The notes below the pieces were generated by a model that did no database searches, was not told the DNA's origin, and was given only the letters and a program-made list of their open reading frames with translations. This document shows, in pieces, positions 44,294 through 53,309 of a stretch of 64,000 nucleotides of DNA. The position numbers were made by a program, and so were the translations under genes. This stretch comes from an uncultured Polaribacter sp. Its GTDB lineage: Bacteria; Bacteroidota; Bacteroidia; Flavobacteriales; Flavobacteriaceae. The DNA lies in the NCBI RefSeq assembly GCF_947496195.1, contig NZ_CANMBY010000002.1, positions 248,001 through 312,000 of the forward strand, given 5' to 3'. Numbering within the stretch: position 1 is the stretch's first letter; each line of letters opens with the position of its first letter.

Positions 44294-45429
44294 GTTTATT
44301 TAATGTTTACCCACTTTTCGATATTACACCTGTAACAGCTAAAGATGTTTTTGTTTATGATGAAAATGATAAAGAATATTTAGATTTATATGGTGGTCAT
44401 GCTGTAATTTCTATTGGGCATTCTCATCCAGAATATGTAAAAAGTATTACTGATCAAGTTGCTAAACTTGGTTTTTATAGTAATTCTATTCAGAATCCAA
44501 TTCAGGTTGAATTAGCAAGTAAACTAATAGAATTATCTGATTGTAGTGATTATGAACTTTTTTTATGTAATTCTGGAGCAGAAGCAAATGAAAACGCATT
44601 AAAACTAGCTTCATTTCATACTAATAAAAAGAAAGTGATTGCTTTTAAAAATAGCTTTCATGGAAGAACTTCTGCTGCTGTTGCTGCAACAGATAATGCA
44701 AAAATAATTGCTCCTATAAATGCGCAACAAGAAGTTGAAATCTTAACTCTTGGAGATCTAGAAAGTTTAGAAAAATCTTTAGCTAAAAATGATGTTTGTG
44801 CTGTTATTATTGAATGTATTCAAGGAGTTGGAGGCTTAGATGAAAGTACAACAGCCTTTTATGAAGGTATTGATAGGTTATGTAAAAAATACAATACTTG
44901 TTTTATTGCAGATGAAGTACAGTCAGGTTATGGAAGAACAGGAGATTTCTTTGCGTTCCAGAAATACAATGTAACTCCAGATATTATTTCTATTGCTAAA
45001 GGAATGGGCAATGGTTTCCCAATTGGTGGTATTTTAATTCACCCTAATATTAAAGCTAGTTTTGGACTTTTAGGAACTACTTTTGGAGGAAATCATCTAG
45101 CTTGTGTTGCAGGATTATCAGTATTAAATGTTATCGAGCAAAAAAAACTAATGGAAAATGTGAGATTCATTTCTGAATATTTCATTAGAATAGCGAATAC
45201 AATACCTCAAATTAAAAATATAAAAGGAAGAGGATTAATGCTGGGATTAGAGTTTGATTTTCCAATTTCAGAATTAAGAAAAAATCTGATTTATGATTAT
45301 CAAATTTTTACTGGAAGTGCTAAAAATCCAAATCTGTTGAGAATTTTACCTCCTTTAACTATTGGCAAAGCACATGTTAATCAATTTTTTGAAGCTCTTG
45401 TAAATGCTTTAGAAGATTTAAATCATTAA
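44290..45429 (+). CDS. argD: N-acylornithine aminotransferase
   Basis: The 379-residue class III PLP enzyme transfers an amino group from glutamate to the N-acylglutamate semialdehyde. The PLP-Lys motif is SIAKGMGNGFPIG, and NSGAEANENALKLA and FIADEVQSGYGRTG are typical. It overlaps proC by 4 bp and lies 4 nt before argF'. A second class III aminotransferase is at 8728-9909 but is not in this operon. Confidence 0.94.
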   Translation: MSLFNVYPLFDITPVTAKDVFVYDENDKEYLDLYGGHAVISIGHSHPEYVKSITDQVAKLGFYSNSIQNPIQVELASKLIELSDCSDYELFLCNSGAEANENALKLASFHTNKKKVIAFKNSFHGRTSAAVAATDNAKIIAPINAQQEVEILTLGDLESLEKSLAKNDVCAVIIECIQGVGGLDESTTAFYEGIDRLCKKYNTCFIADEVQSGYGRTGDFFAFQKYNVTPDIISIAKGMGNGFPIGGILIHPNIKASFGLLGTTFGGNHLACVAGLSVLNVIEQKKLMENVRFISEYFIRIANTIPQIKNIKGRGLMLGLEFDFPISELRKNLIYDYQIFTGSAKNPNLLRILPPLTIGKAHVNQFFEALVNALEDLNH

Positions 45430-45433
45430 AATA

Positions 45434-46378
45434 ATGTCGTTAAAAAATTACACATCAATCAATGATATAGACCATATAGAAACTTGGATTCAAGAAGCTT
45501 TAATGATAAAGTCTAATCCTATAAAAAATAATGAATTAGGTAAAAATAAAACCTTAGGATTATTATTCTTCAATTCTAGTTTACGTACACGTTTAAGCAC
45601 TCAAAAAGCGGCTTTGAATTTAGGAATGAATCCAATTGTAATGAATGTTTCTGGTGATGCATGGGGAATTGAATTTGAAGATGGAACAGTAATGAATGGC
45701 AGTACTGCAGAACACATTAAAGAAGCTGCAGCTGTGGTTTCTCAATATTGTGATGTTATTGCAGTTAGAGCTTTTCCTTCTTTAACTGATAAAATAAAAG
45801 ATGAGTCTGAACATATTTTAAAATCATTTATTAAATATGCTTCTGTCCCTTTAGTTAATATGGAAAGCTCTACTAGTCATCCATTGCAAGGACTTACTGA
45901 TGCCATCACAATTAAAGAAAATACAACTAAAAAAAGACCAAAAGTGGTGTTAAGTTGGGCTCCACATGTTAAAGCATTACCACATGCAGTTGCCAATAGT
46001 TTTACGAAAGCTATGCAGAAAATGGATGTTGAATTTGTAATTGCAAATCCTAAGGGATATAATTTAAATCCAGAAATTGTAAAAGACACACTTGTTTATC
46101 ATGATCAAAAAGAAGCTTTTAAAAATGCTGATTTTGTATATGTAAAAAACTGGAGTTCTTACGAGGATTATGGTAAAGTTGTAAAAACAGATTTAGATTG
46201 GATGATTACAAAAGACAAAATTGGAGATGCTAAATTTATGCATTGTTTACCAGTTAGAAGAAATGTAGTTGTTGAAGATGCTGTTTTAGACTCAAAAACC
46301 TCATTAGTTATTGAACAAGCAAATAACAGAACTTTTGCAGCACAATTGGTACTAAAAAAGATTTTAGAAAATGTCTAA
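45434..46378 (+). CDS. argF': N-acetyl/N-succinyl-ornithine carbamoyltransferase (ArgF'-type)
   Basis: The 314-residue transcarbamylase has the carbamoyl-phosphate motif FFNSSLRTRLSTQKAALNLG, the CP/acylornithine regions VNMESSTSHPLQGLTDAI and MHCLPVRRNVVV. It belongs to the Bacteroidota acyl-ornithine branch rather than ornithine transcarbamylase. The residue that separates acetyl- from succinyl-ornithine specificity (Glu92 in Xanthomonas AOTCase, Pro90 in Bacteroides fragilis SOTCase, by my recollection of those papers) is Ala92 here (GSTAEHIKEA), which favours succinyl-ornithine. That is inference. It overlaps argB by 8 bp. Confidence 0.88.
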   Translation: MSLKNYTSINDIDHIETWIQEALMIKSNPIKNNELGKNKTLGLLFFNSSLRTRLSTQKAALNLGMNPIVMNVSGDAWGIEFEDGTVMNGSTAEHIKEAAAVVSQYCDVIAVRAFPSLTDKIKDESEHILKSFIKYASVPLVNMESSTSHPLQGLTDAITIKENTTKKRPKVVLSWAPHVKALPHAVANSFTKAMQKMDVEFVIANPKGYNLNPEIVKDTLVYHDQKEAFKNADFVYVKNWSSYEDYGKVVKTDLDWMITKDKIGDAKFMHCLPVRRNVVVEDAVLDSKTSLVIEQANNRTFAAQLVLKKILENV

Positions 46379-47153
46379 AGAAAGACTATCTGTCATAAAA
46401 ATAGGTGGAAACATTATAGAAGATGAAACTTCTTTACATGCTTTTCTAAAACTATTTGCTAACATAGAAGGAAAGAAAATCTTAGTGCATGGAGGAGGAA
46501 AAAGAGCAACACATATTGCCACTAAATTAGGTATTGATTCTAAAATGATAAATGGTAGACGTATTACTGATGCAGAAAATTTGGAAGTAATTACCATGGT
46601 TTATGGTGGTTTAGTCAATAAAAATGTGGTTGCAAAATTACAAGCATTAGGTACAGATGCTATAGGTTTAACAGGTGCAGATAGCAACAGTATACAATCT
46701 GATAAAAGGCCTGTAAATGAAATAGATTATGGTTTTGTTGGTGATGTAAAAAAAGTAGCAAATAAATCAATCGAAAAATTATTACATGCTGATTTTACAC
46801 CAGTCTTTTGTGCAATAACACATGATGGAAAAGGCCAATTACTAAACACCAATGCAGATACTATTGCTAGTCAGGTAGCTGTTGGAATGAGTGAAATTTA
46901 TGAGACATCTATCTACTATTGTTTTGAATTAAATGGTGTTCTAGAAGATTTCAATGATAAAAATTCTGTTGTAAAAATCATCAATCCAAGTGTTTATAAA
47001 GAATTGTTAGCAGATGGTGTTATTGCAGATGGAATGGTTCCTAAACTAGACAACTGTTTTGATGCTCTAAACAATGGAGTTTATAAAGTTTATATTGGCA
47101 ATACATCAATGTTAACTAAAGAAAACGATAATTATACAACCATTACTTTATAA
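46371..47153 (+). CDS. argB: N-acylglutamate kinase
   Basis: The 260-residue amino acid kinase phosphorylates the gamma-carboxyl of N-acylglutamate with ATP. The N-terminal VIKIGGNIIED, the glycine loop LVHGGGKRATH and NTNADTIASQVAVGMS are typical. Its N-terminus lacks the extra helix that mediates arginine feedback inhibition in some NAGKs, so feedback control may lie elsewhere. It overlaps argF' by 8 bp and precedes argE by 1 nt. Confidence 0.93.
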   Translation: MSKERLSVIKIGGNIIEDETSLHAFLKLFANIEGKKILVHGGGKRATHIATKLGIDSKMINGRRITDAENLEVITMVYGGLVNKNVVAKLQALGTDAIGLTGADSNSIQSDKRPVNEIDYGFVGDVKKVANKSIEKLLHADFTPVFCAITHDGKGQLLNTNADTIASQVAVGMSEIYETSIYYCFELNGVLEDFNDKNSVVKIINPSVYKELLADGVIADGMVPKLDNCFDALNNGVYKVYIGNTSMLTKENDNYTTITL

Positions 47154-47154
47154 A

Positions 47155-48222
47155 ATGGAATTAAAAAAACTTACGAAAAATGCTATTCAATTATTGAAAA
47201 ATTTAATTGAAACTCCTTCATTTTCATCAGAAGAAGAAAATACAGCACTTTTAATTGAAGATTGGTTTACAAAAAATCAAATCCCTTTTCAAAGGACAAA
47301 AAATAATGTTTGGGCAACCAACAAATATTTTGATGAAAGCAAACCAACATTATTGCTCAATTCTCATCATGATACTGTAAAACCAAATTCAGCCTATACA
47401 AACGATCCTTTTAAAGCGATTATTGATGGTGATAAATTGTATGGTTTAGGTAGTAATGATGCAGGTGGTTGCTTGGTTTCTTTAATTGCTACTTTTACAC
47501 ATTTTTACGCGCTAGAAAATTTAAAATACAACTTAGTTATAGTTGCTTCTGCTGAAGAAGAAAGTAGTGGTCAAAATGGTTTAAACTCAATGCTGTCTAT
47601 TATTCCTCATGTTGATGTAGCAATTGTTGGTGAACCCACATTAATGAATTTAGCAGTTGCTGAAAAAGGTTTGGTTGTTTTTGATGCAGTTGTAGCAGGG
47701 ACTCCAAGTCATGCTGCTCATCCAAATAATAACAATTCCATCTACAACACCATAGAAGTTTTACAATGGTTTAAAGATTTCAAATTTGAGAAAACTTCTG
47801 AGGCTTTAGGTGATGTAAAAATGACAGTTACTCAAATCAATGCAGGTTCGCAACACAATGTAGTTCCTGGTCACGTAGATTTAGTAGTTGATGTTCGTGT
47901 GAATGATGCCTATTCAAATCAAGAGATTTCAGATATTTTACAAAAAGAAGCGCCTTGCACTAAAATTACTCCAAGAAGTTTACGATTGAACTCCTCTTCT
48001 ATTGATACAAATCACGATTTGGTAAAAGCAGGAATTGCAATGGGAAGAACAACTTATGGATCACCAACGTTGTCTGATCAATCTGTGTTATCTTGCCAAT
48101 CCTTAAAATTAGGACCTGGAGATAGTACACGTTCACACTCTGCAAATGAATTTATTTATTTGGCAGAAATTGAAGAAGGAATACAAATTTATGTGGAATT
48201 GTTGAATCGAGTAATTGTTTAA
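47155..48222 (+). CDS. argE: M20-family N-acylcitrulline/N-acylornithine deacylase
   Basis: The 355-residue M20 metallohydrolase has zinc-ligand motifs SHHDTVKP (first His and Asp), GSNDAGG, EEESSG with the catalytic Glu, and VGEPT. In the arginine operon next to the ArgF' branch it probably removes the N-acyl group from N-acylcitrulline, as in Bacteroides and Xanthomonas, rather than from N-acetylornithine. The acyl group would be succinyl if the transcarbamylase call is right. A palindromic repeat separates it from argH. Confidence 0.88.
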   Translation: MELKKLTKNAIQLLKNLIETPSFSSEEENTALLIEDWFTKNQIPFQRTKNNVWATNKYFDESKPTLLLNSHHDTVKPNSAYTNDPFKAIIDGDKLYGLGSNDAGGCLVSLIATFTHFYALENLKYNLVIVASAEEESSGQNGLNSMLSIIPHVDVAIVGEPTLMNLAVAEKGLVVFDAVVAGTPSHAAHPNNNNSIYNTIEVLQWFKDFKFEKTSEALGDVKMTVTQINAGSQHNVVPGHVDLVVDVRVNDAYSNQEISDILQKEAPCTKITPRSLRLNSSSIDTNHDLVKAGIAMGRTTYGSPTLSDQSVLSCQSLKLGPGDSTRSHSANEFIYLAEIEEGIQIYVELLNRVIV

Positions 48223-48233
48223 ACAAATTAAAA

Positions 48234-48303
48234 TGTCATTTCGACCTTGTGTAGAAATCTAAAAGAGATTTTTCGACTTCACTTTGTTTCGCTCAAAATG
48301 ACA
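48234..48303. repeat. Imperfect palindromic REP-like element
   Basis: This 70-bp element begins TGTCATTT and ends AAATGACA (8-bp complementary ends), with an inner stem AAATCT/AGATTT and interior motifs TTTCGACC and TTTCGCTC. It resembles the intergenic palindromes with TGTCATTTCGA ends that I recall as common in flavobacterial genomes, possibly mobilised by REP-associated transposases. It stands out by higher G+C than its surroundings and sits between argE and argH. Confidence 0.6.
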
Positions 48304-48305
48304 AA

Positions 48306-48337
48306 CTAAAGACTAATGTCTAACAGCTAAAGACTAA
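48306..48337 (+). repeat. Short direct repeat before argH
   Basis: The 11-mer CTAAAGACTAA occurs twice, at 48306-48316 and 48327-48337, immediately ahead of argH. It may be a by-product of the adjacent palindrome's insertion or a slippage product. No function is evident. Confidence 0.5.
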
Positions 48338-48342
48338 AAATT

Positions 48343-49620
48343 ATGAAACTTTGGGATAAAGGATTTTCAATAGACAAGCAAATAGAAAACTTTACTGTGG
48401 GTAATGACAGAGAAATTGACATACATATCGCAAAATATGATGTACAAGCCTCTTTAGCACACGCTATAATGTTGGAATCTATTGGAATTATTACTGCTGA
48501 TGAGTTAGCTGACTTGAAAAAAGGATTGCAAGAATTAGCTTTAGATATCGAAAATGGAGACTTTGTAATCGAAGATTCTTTTGAAGATGTACATTCTAAA
48601 ATTGAATGGGAATTGACCAACAAATTAGGTGAAGTTGGTAAGAAAATTCATACTGCTCGTTCTAGAAACGACCAAGTTTTAGTGGCTTTACAATTGTATT
48701 ATAAAGAGAATTTAGCCATTATAAATGATAAAGTAAAAACGTTATTTGATACCTTGTTAAGTTTAGCTGAAACCCATAAAAACAGTCTTTTACCTGGTTA
48801 TACACATTTACAAGTGGCAATGCCATCATCATTTGGATTGTGGTTTTCTGCTTATGCAGAATTGCTAATTGATGATGTTTATGTACTAAATGCAGTTTCT
48901 AAAGTAGTAGACCAAAATCCTTTGGGTTCAGCTGCTGGATATGGAAGCTCCTTCCCTATTGACAGAGAATTAACCACTAAAGAATTGGATTTTGCAACCC
49001 TAAAATACAATGTAGTTGCTGCACAATTGAGTAGAGGGAAAAGTGAACGTTCAATCGCGTCTGCTTTGGGTGGATTATGTAATACCATGGCTCGTTTTGC
49101 AATGGATGTGTGTTTGTATATGAGTCAGAATTTTGGGTTTATTTCTTTTCCTGATGAATTAACTACAGGAAGTAGCATAATGCCTCACAAGAAAAACCCA
49201 GATGTTTTTGAATTGATTCGTGGAAAATGTAATAAAATTCAGGCTTTACATTCTGAAATGTTATTGATTACTAACAATTTACCAACAGGTTACCACAGAG
49301 ATTTTCAATTGTTGAAAGAAAACATTATTGGAGCATTTGAAGATGTAAAAGACATTTTAGACATATTCAATTACTCCATACAACAAGTTATTGTAAAAGA
49401 TATCGATTTGAATGATGAAAAATACCAATATTTATTTACGGTAGATTCTATCAATAATTTAGTAGTAGAAGGAATGTCTTTTAGAGAAGCCTATCAACAA
49501 ATTGGTGGTCAAGTGCAAGCAGGAACTTACAAACCAGATTTAGGGAAACAACATTCTCATTTAGGAAGTATTCACAATTTAGGATTGGATAAGATTAGAG
49601 CAAAATTTACTGGATATTAA
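48343..49620 (+). CDS. argH: Argininosuccinate lyase
   Basis: The 425-residue enzyme cleaves argininosuccinate to arginine and fumarate, the last step of the pathway. The superfamily signature TGSSIMPHKKNPDVFEL and the region TARSRNDQVLVALQLY are present. It is the last gene of the arginine operon, 120 nt after argE, and that gap holds a REP-like palindrome. It shares the fumarase fold with purB at 15381-16724. Confidence 0.96.
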   Translation: MKLWDKGFSIDKQIENFTVGNDREIDIHIAKYDVQASLAHAIMLESIGIITADELADLKKGLQELALDIENGDFVIEDSFEDVHSKIEWELTNKLGEVGKKIHTARSRNDQVLVALQLYYKENLAIINDKVKTLFDTLLSLAETHKNSLLPGYTHLQVAMPSSFGLWFSAYAELLIDDVYVLNAVSKVVDQNPLGSAAGYGSSFPIDRELTTKELDFATLKYNVVAAQLSRGKSERSIASALGGLCNTMARFAMDVCLYMSQNFGFISFPDELTTGSSIMPHKKNPDVFELIRGKCNKIQALHSEMLLITNNLPTGYHRDFQLLKENIIGAFEDVKDILDIFNYSIQQVIVKDIDLNDEKYQYLFTVDSINNLVVEGMSFREAYQQIGGQVQAGTYKPDLGKQHSHLGSIHNLGLDKIRAKFTGY

Positions 49621-49845
49621 AATGAATTGATTCTGGTCTCTCCTATAATTAGTTACTTGAAACACTTCTTTACTAAGTACTTTCTCAAAAAAGTGAAAAA
49701 TGAATGTCAATTTTGTGTTTTTTTAAAACTCAAAATGTATTTGAATTTTTAGGTGGAATTGTAAAATCAATATTCTTTATGTTTTATAAATTATCAAACT
49801 TCATAATTTTATTTTTTAAGATTTACTAATAATTAATTCTAAGTT
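49621..49845. other. Intergenic region between argH and WG-repeat gene
   Basis: This 225-bp region lies between convergent genes. It contains AT-rich sequence and no strong hairpin with a T-run that I can find, so termination here may depend on Rho or on the poor stem-loops that the AT-rich sequence allows. Confidence 0.4.
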
Positions 49846-51483
49846 TTATTTTTTTTTATCTTCTAAAACTTTTACACCAAAATAACTCCAACACCCAAGA
49901 TAATAGGAAACACAATTACCCTCAATTAAATCAAAACTTTTTATATGTTTTTTATCTATATAGTCAAAGTAGAGTTTAAATTCAAATAATTTATTTTTAT
50001 TAGATTGTCTAGCTCCGAAACCATCTTTTAAATTTCCATTCCAACCAGATTGTTTTATCAATTTATATTCTTGCCCATTATTATCTACTATTTTGTAAGA
50101 AGAATTTAAATTAGGTGGAGATAAGTTAGAAATAATCTTGCATTTCTTTATGCATTTTATTGTTATCTCTGTAAGTTGTTGAACAACATCAAATTTTATA
50201 TTTTTAATTACCATTGAAGATGTAGTTTGATTTTGAACCATAATATTATCTTTATAAAGTTTTTTGATAGTTGACTTCCACTCTTTAGTTTTCATTAACA
50301 TTTTAATTGCTTCTTCACTTTCACCATATTCAAAAGGCAAAACAACAGCTCCTTTTGTATTAATCAAACCATATTTCCCTTTTTTTTTAGCGTAGGTGAA
50401 TCCTTGTCTAAAAGAGCCAACATCCTCATATTTATTTGGTACTACTTGTTTACCTTTTGCATTAACAAAACCCCACTTGCCTTTAATTCTTACTCCAAAT
50501 AACCCTTCCTGTGTTTTTAATTTTAAGCTTTCAAATTTTTTTGATGAAAAAATTATTTCTCCTGTTTTGTTTATATATCCTAATTCACCTAACCATGATC
50601 TAATGACTGCAAAATCACCATAAAAGGGAAAGGCATCTAGATATTGAGGGCGAATTACTTCTACCCCTTTTTCGTTTATATAACCAACATAAGGATTGAT
50701 TTTAACTGTAGCCAAACCATTTGAAAAATAACTAGTTCCTAAATATTTTATTGGTGTAATTGAGTTTCCTTTCTTATCAATAAAGCCCCATTTGTTTCCA
50801 ATTTTGACTGCAGCTAAACCATTATTTTGAAACATTTTAACTTCGTCGTAACTCTTAGGAATTACAAATTCCCCATCTATATTAATAAATCCCCATTTAT
50901 CATTTTCTTTGTAAGGTACCAATGTAATGATACTATTTTTATCAATGTTTTTCTTAAAATGTTTCTTTAATTTTTTAATTCTTTCTTGTTGCTTAAATAT
51001 TTCTTGTTCTTTAAGCTTTCTAGCTTGTTCTTTACGTCTAATCTCATCAAGCCTAGCTTTTTCTTTCCTCCTTATCTCAGCAATTCTTGCATCCTCTATT
51101 CTTTTTATCTCTGCCAAACGTGCTTTTTCTTTATTTGCTTTTTCTTTTGCAATGGCATCGTCTATTTTGATAATATAGGCTAAGGTTTCATCTACCAAAC
51201 CAGAGTCTGCTTTAGAGCTGACTTTTGAAAATTTGCTTAAACTCTTTTTAGCTTTATCATATTGCTTTAAATTATAATAAGCTTTTACTTTTAGGTTGAG
51301 GATAACTGGGTTTGTAGACCCCAATAATTGCTCTGCAGAATTTAAATACTCAATGGTCTGAGTATAATTACTACTACTATAAGCGCTTTTAGCTTGGTTA
51401 AAATAAGCTCTGGCTTTATCGTTGTTGCTTTGGGAAAATAGTGTTCCTGTTATGAAAAAAAATACTACTATTAATTTATACAT
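49846..51483 (-). CDS. Secreted TPR/coiled-coil/WG-repeat protein
   Basis: The 545-residue exported protein has a signal peptide (MYKLIVVFFFITGTLFSQ), a TPR-like helical region (about 20-105), a highly charged coiled coil (about 110-170) built of a repeat of about 14 residues (ARLAEIKRIEDARIAEIRRK), then six WG beta repeats (KWGFINIDG, KWGFIDKKG, YVGYINEKG, ELGYINKTG, KWGFVNAKG, KYGLINTKG), and a C-terminal beta-rich domain (about 420-545). It is probably a periplasmic or surface binding protein, but the ligand is unknown. A truncated paralogue of its first 55 residues precedes it at 51542-51709. Confidence 0.75.
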   Translation of the reverse strand: MYKLIVVFFFITGTLFSQSNNDKARAYFNQAKSAYSSSNYTQTIEYLNSAEQLLGSTNPVILNLKVKAYYNLKQYDKAKKSLSKFSKVSSKADSGLVDETLAYIIKIDDAIAKEKANKEKARLAEIKRIEDARIAEIRRKEKARLDEIRRKEQARKLKEQEIFKQQERIKKLKKHFKKNIDKNSIITLVPYKENDKWGFINIDGEFVIPKSYDEVKMFQNNGLAAVKIGNKWGFIDKKGNSITPIKYLGTSYFSNGLATVKINPYVGYINEKGVEVIRPQYLDAFPFYGDFAVIRSWLGELGYINKTGEIIFSSKKFESLKLKTQEGLFGVRIKGKWGFVNAKGKQVVPNKYEDVGSFRQGFTYAKKKGKYGLINTKGAVVLPFEYGESEEAIKMLMKTKEWKSTIKKLYKDNIMVQNQTTSSMVIKNIKFDVVQQLTEITIKCIKKCKIISNLSPPNLNSSYKIVDNNGQEYKLIKQSGWNGNLKDGFGARQSNKNKLFEFKLYFDYIDKKHIKSFDLIEGNCVSYYLGCWSYFGVKVLEDKKK

Positions 51484-51541
51484 TTGTTTTTAAATTATAA
51501 TATGATTTTATTTTAAGATTTAGAATTATCGGTTTTGTTTT

Positions 51542-51709
51542 TCATAATAATTGCTCTGCGGAATTTAAATACTCTATAGTTTTGGTATAATTATTTGAGT
51601 TATATGAAGATTTAGTTTTTAAAAAATAAGACTTCGCTTTGTCGTCATTACTTTGAGTTAAAATTTGACTGGTTATTAACAGAAGCATTATAATTATTAT
51701 ATATGTCAT
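51542..51709 (-). pseudogene. Truncated paralogue of WG-repeat gene N-terminus
   Basis: A 55-codon frame from ATG 51709 to TGA 51542 reads MTYIIIIMLLLITSQILTQ, then SNDDKAKSYF and ends TIEYLNSAEQLL. It aligns residue for residue with the start of the WG-repeat protein at 49846-51483 (signal peptide, then SNNDKARAYF and TIEYLNSAEQLL). The match stops where the stop codon appears, with no homology beyond. This is a decayed tandem duplicate, or a tiny independent exported protein; the first is more likely. Confidence 0.75.
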
Positions 51710-51715
51710 TATTTG

Positions 51716-53044
51716 CTATTCTTGCTTACGAGTTATTACAGGCATAATTATTTTGTCTTTAATTTCACGAGGGTACCATGAAGCTTCAGAGCTCTTTATC
51801 ATATTGTAATGAAAACTCTCCATTTTTCCTCTAATTTCATATTGAACTTTTAATTTATCATTAGCTATAAAAGTTTTTGAGTAAATTTCTCTTAATCTAT
51901 AATAACTAAATGTCCCAATTTTAAGATCTGGGTTCTGCTCGAATTTATTTGAATTATAAATCATTTGTTCATTTACAGACATTCTTATGTCAACATATCC
52001 TCCTTCAGTTGACCAAATATTTAATTCATATACTCCTCCACCTAATAAATCATTGCCATTTTCATCTATAATTGTATATGGGTTCCAATATTCGGGATTA
52101 TCATTCTGCATATCTATTGGTCCTAATTGGACAATTCGATAATTTTCTGCTTTATATAAAACTTTATAACCAAGGGACGTTTTAGGCTTTTCTGATAGGA
52201 TTTCCTCGTCTACCAATTCATTACTATCTACTTCTTTTTTCCCATTCCAAAAGTCATCTTCTTTATCTTTGTCTGCTATTTTTTTAGACTTCCCATTCCA
52301 AAAGTCATTGTCGTTGTTTTTACTAGTCTTTTTAGCATTCTTGTCAGAATTCCCATTCCAGAAATCATCATTAGAAGTAATCGTAGTTTTAGTGCCTCTT
52401 TTCTTTAAATAAACGTTTTCCTTCTTTTTAGTAGCCCTATCGTCAGGAATATTATAACTCTTAACATCTAATAACTCTACGTTAGTTATTCTTGTATTAC
52501 TACTATAAAGCATTTTTTTATTTGCCTTTATGGATGCCTCATATTTCTCGGTAGTAGAATGATCAAGTGGTTTTCTGTCTGGATGATAATCTCCATAAAA
52601 AACATCTGCCCATCCAAATTGCCTTACATGATCTTCTTTTTGAGGTAGTACATCCATAAAGAAGACTTCTACACTTCTTGTTCCATTTGTGATTGTTACT
52701 TTAAAATCAACTTCTGAAACTCTAATCTGATTATAGGCTTTTTCACCTACTTGTTGTTTTGTGTAAGTTTTACCTTGGTTATAAATTGTATTTCCTTTTG
52801 TGATTTTTACATTCTGTGCAACAAGTACTTGTTGTTGCCCATATTTATTTTCAAAATCGTAATAGCTTAAGGAAAATTCAATCTCTGCATCAATACCATA
52901 TTTTTTATCGCTAGGATTCCAAGAAAAAGTATTTGAATAGCTTAGGTTAGGTATTTTGTTTTCAGGAACTTTAATGTTTTGTGCTTGAATAAGCATGTAC
53001 GTAAAACAAAAAAAAAAGCAGGTTAAAACAAATTTAAATTTCAT
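51716..53044 (-). CDS. Secreted protein with DDFWNG repeats
   Basis: The 442-residue exported protein has a signal peptide (MKFKFVLTCFFFCFTYMLIQ) and an N-terminal beta-rich domain (SFSWNP region to about residue 190). A charged low-complexity linker (about 215-280) carries three copies of (D/N)DFWNG at residues 226, 246 and 263, and a C-terminal domain (about 295-442, YKAENYRIVQLGPIDMQ, then GTFSYYRLREIYSKTFI) follows. I do not recognise the family. ATG 53044 is chosen over the GTG at 53083 because it starts the signal peptide. It ends 6 nt before the truncated paralogue. Confidence 0.65.
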   Translation of the reverse strand: MKFKFVLTCFFFCFTYMLIQAQNIKVPENKIPNLSYSNTFSWNPSDKKYGIDAEIEFSLSYYDFENKYGQQQVLVAQNVKITKGNTIYNQGKTYTKQQVGEKAYNQIRVSEVDFKVTITNGTRSVEVFFMDVLPQKEDHVRQFGWADVFYGDYHPDRKPLDHSTTEKYEASIKANKKMLYSSNTRITNVELLDVKSYNIPDDRATKKKENVYLKKRGTKTTITSNDDFWNGNSDKNAKKTSKNNDNDFWNGKSKKIADKDKEDDFWNGKKEVDSNELVDEEILSEKPKTSLGYKVLYKAENYRIVQLGPIDMQNDNPEYWNPYTIIDENGNDLLGGGVYELNIWSTEGGYVDIRMSVNEQMIYNSNKFEQNPDLKIGTFSYYRLREIYSKTFIANDKLKVQYEIRGKMESFHYNMIKSSEASWYPREIKDKIIMPVITRKQE

Positions 53045-53309
53045 GTAGAGATGTTTATTTTTTAAATATATAAAATTTAACACAATGTATTAGTGTTTTT
53101 GGTATCAATAACTACTTAAGTAAGATAATGACATCAATCGATTTAATGACTTATATTTATTTTATTAATTTGTATTTAAAAAATCAAATTATAAATTATC
53201 AAATCAAACTTAGTATCATATTTTATCAATAATTAGTCTTTCAGCTTAAATTAATATTAGGTAATTTGCGTGTAAAAAATTTCCAATAAGAAATAATCTA
53301 AAATTTTAA
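53045..53309. other. Intergenic region between divergent genes
   Basis: This 265-bp divergent region is AT-rich and holds no gene. It should contain promoters for the DDFWNG-repeat gene (minus) and the flavin oxidoreductase gene (plus), but no exact TAnnTTTG box is seen; GTAATTTG near 53261 is close to the pattern. Confidence 0.4.

Noticed and set aside
48306..48337. Attachment or integration site
   Set aside because: The short direct repeat flanks no mobile genes; there is no integrase or element boundary.
50927..51183. Plus-strand frames opposite the WG-repeat gene's coiled coil
   Set aside because: They arise from the Lys/Arg/Glu-rich repeat read on the other strand, giving Ser/Phe/Leu-rich shadows.
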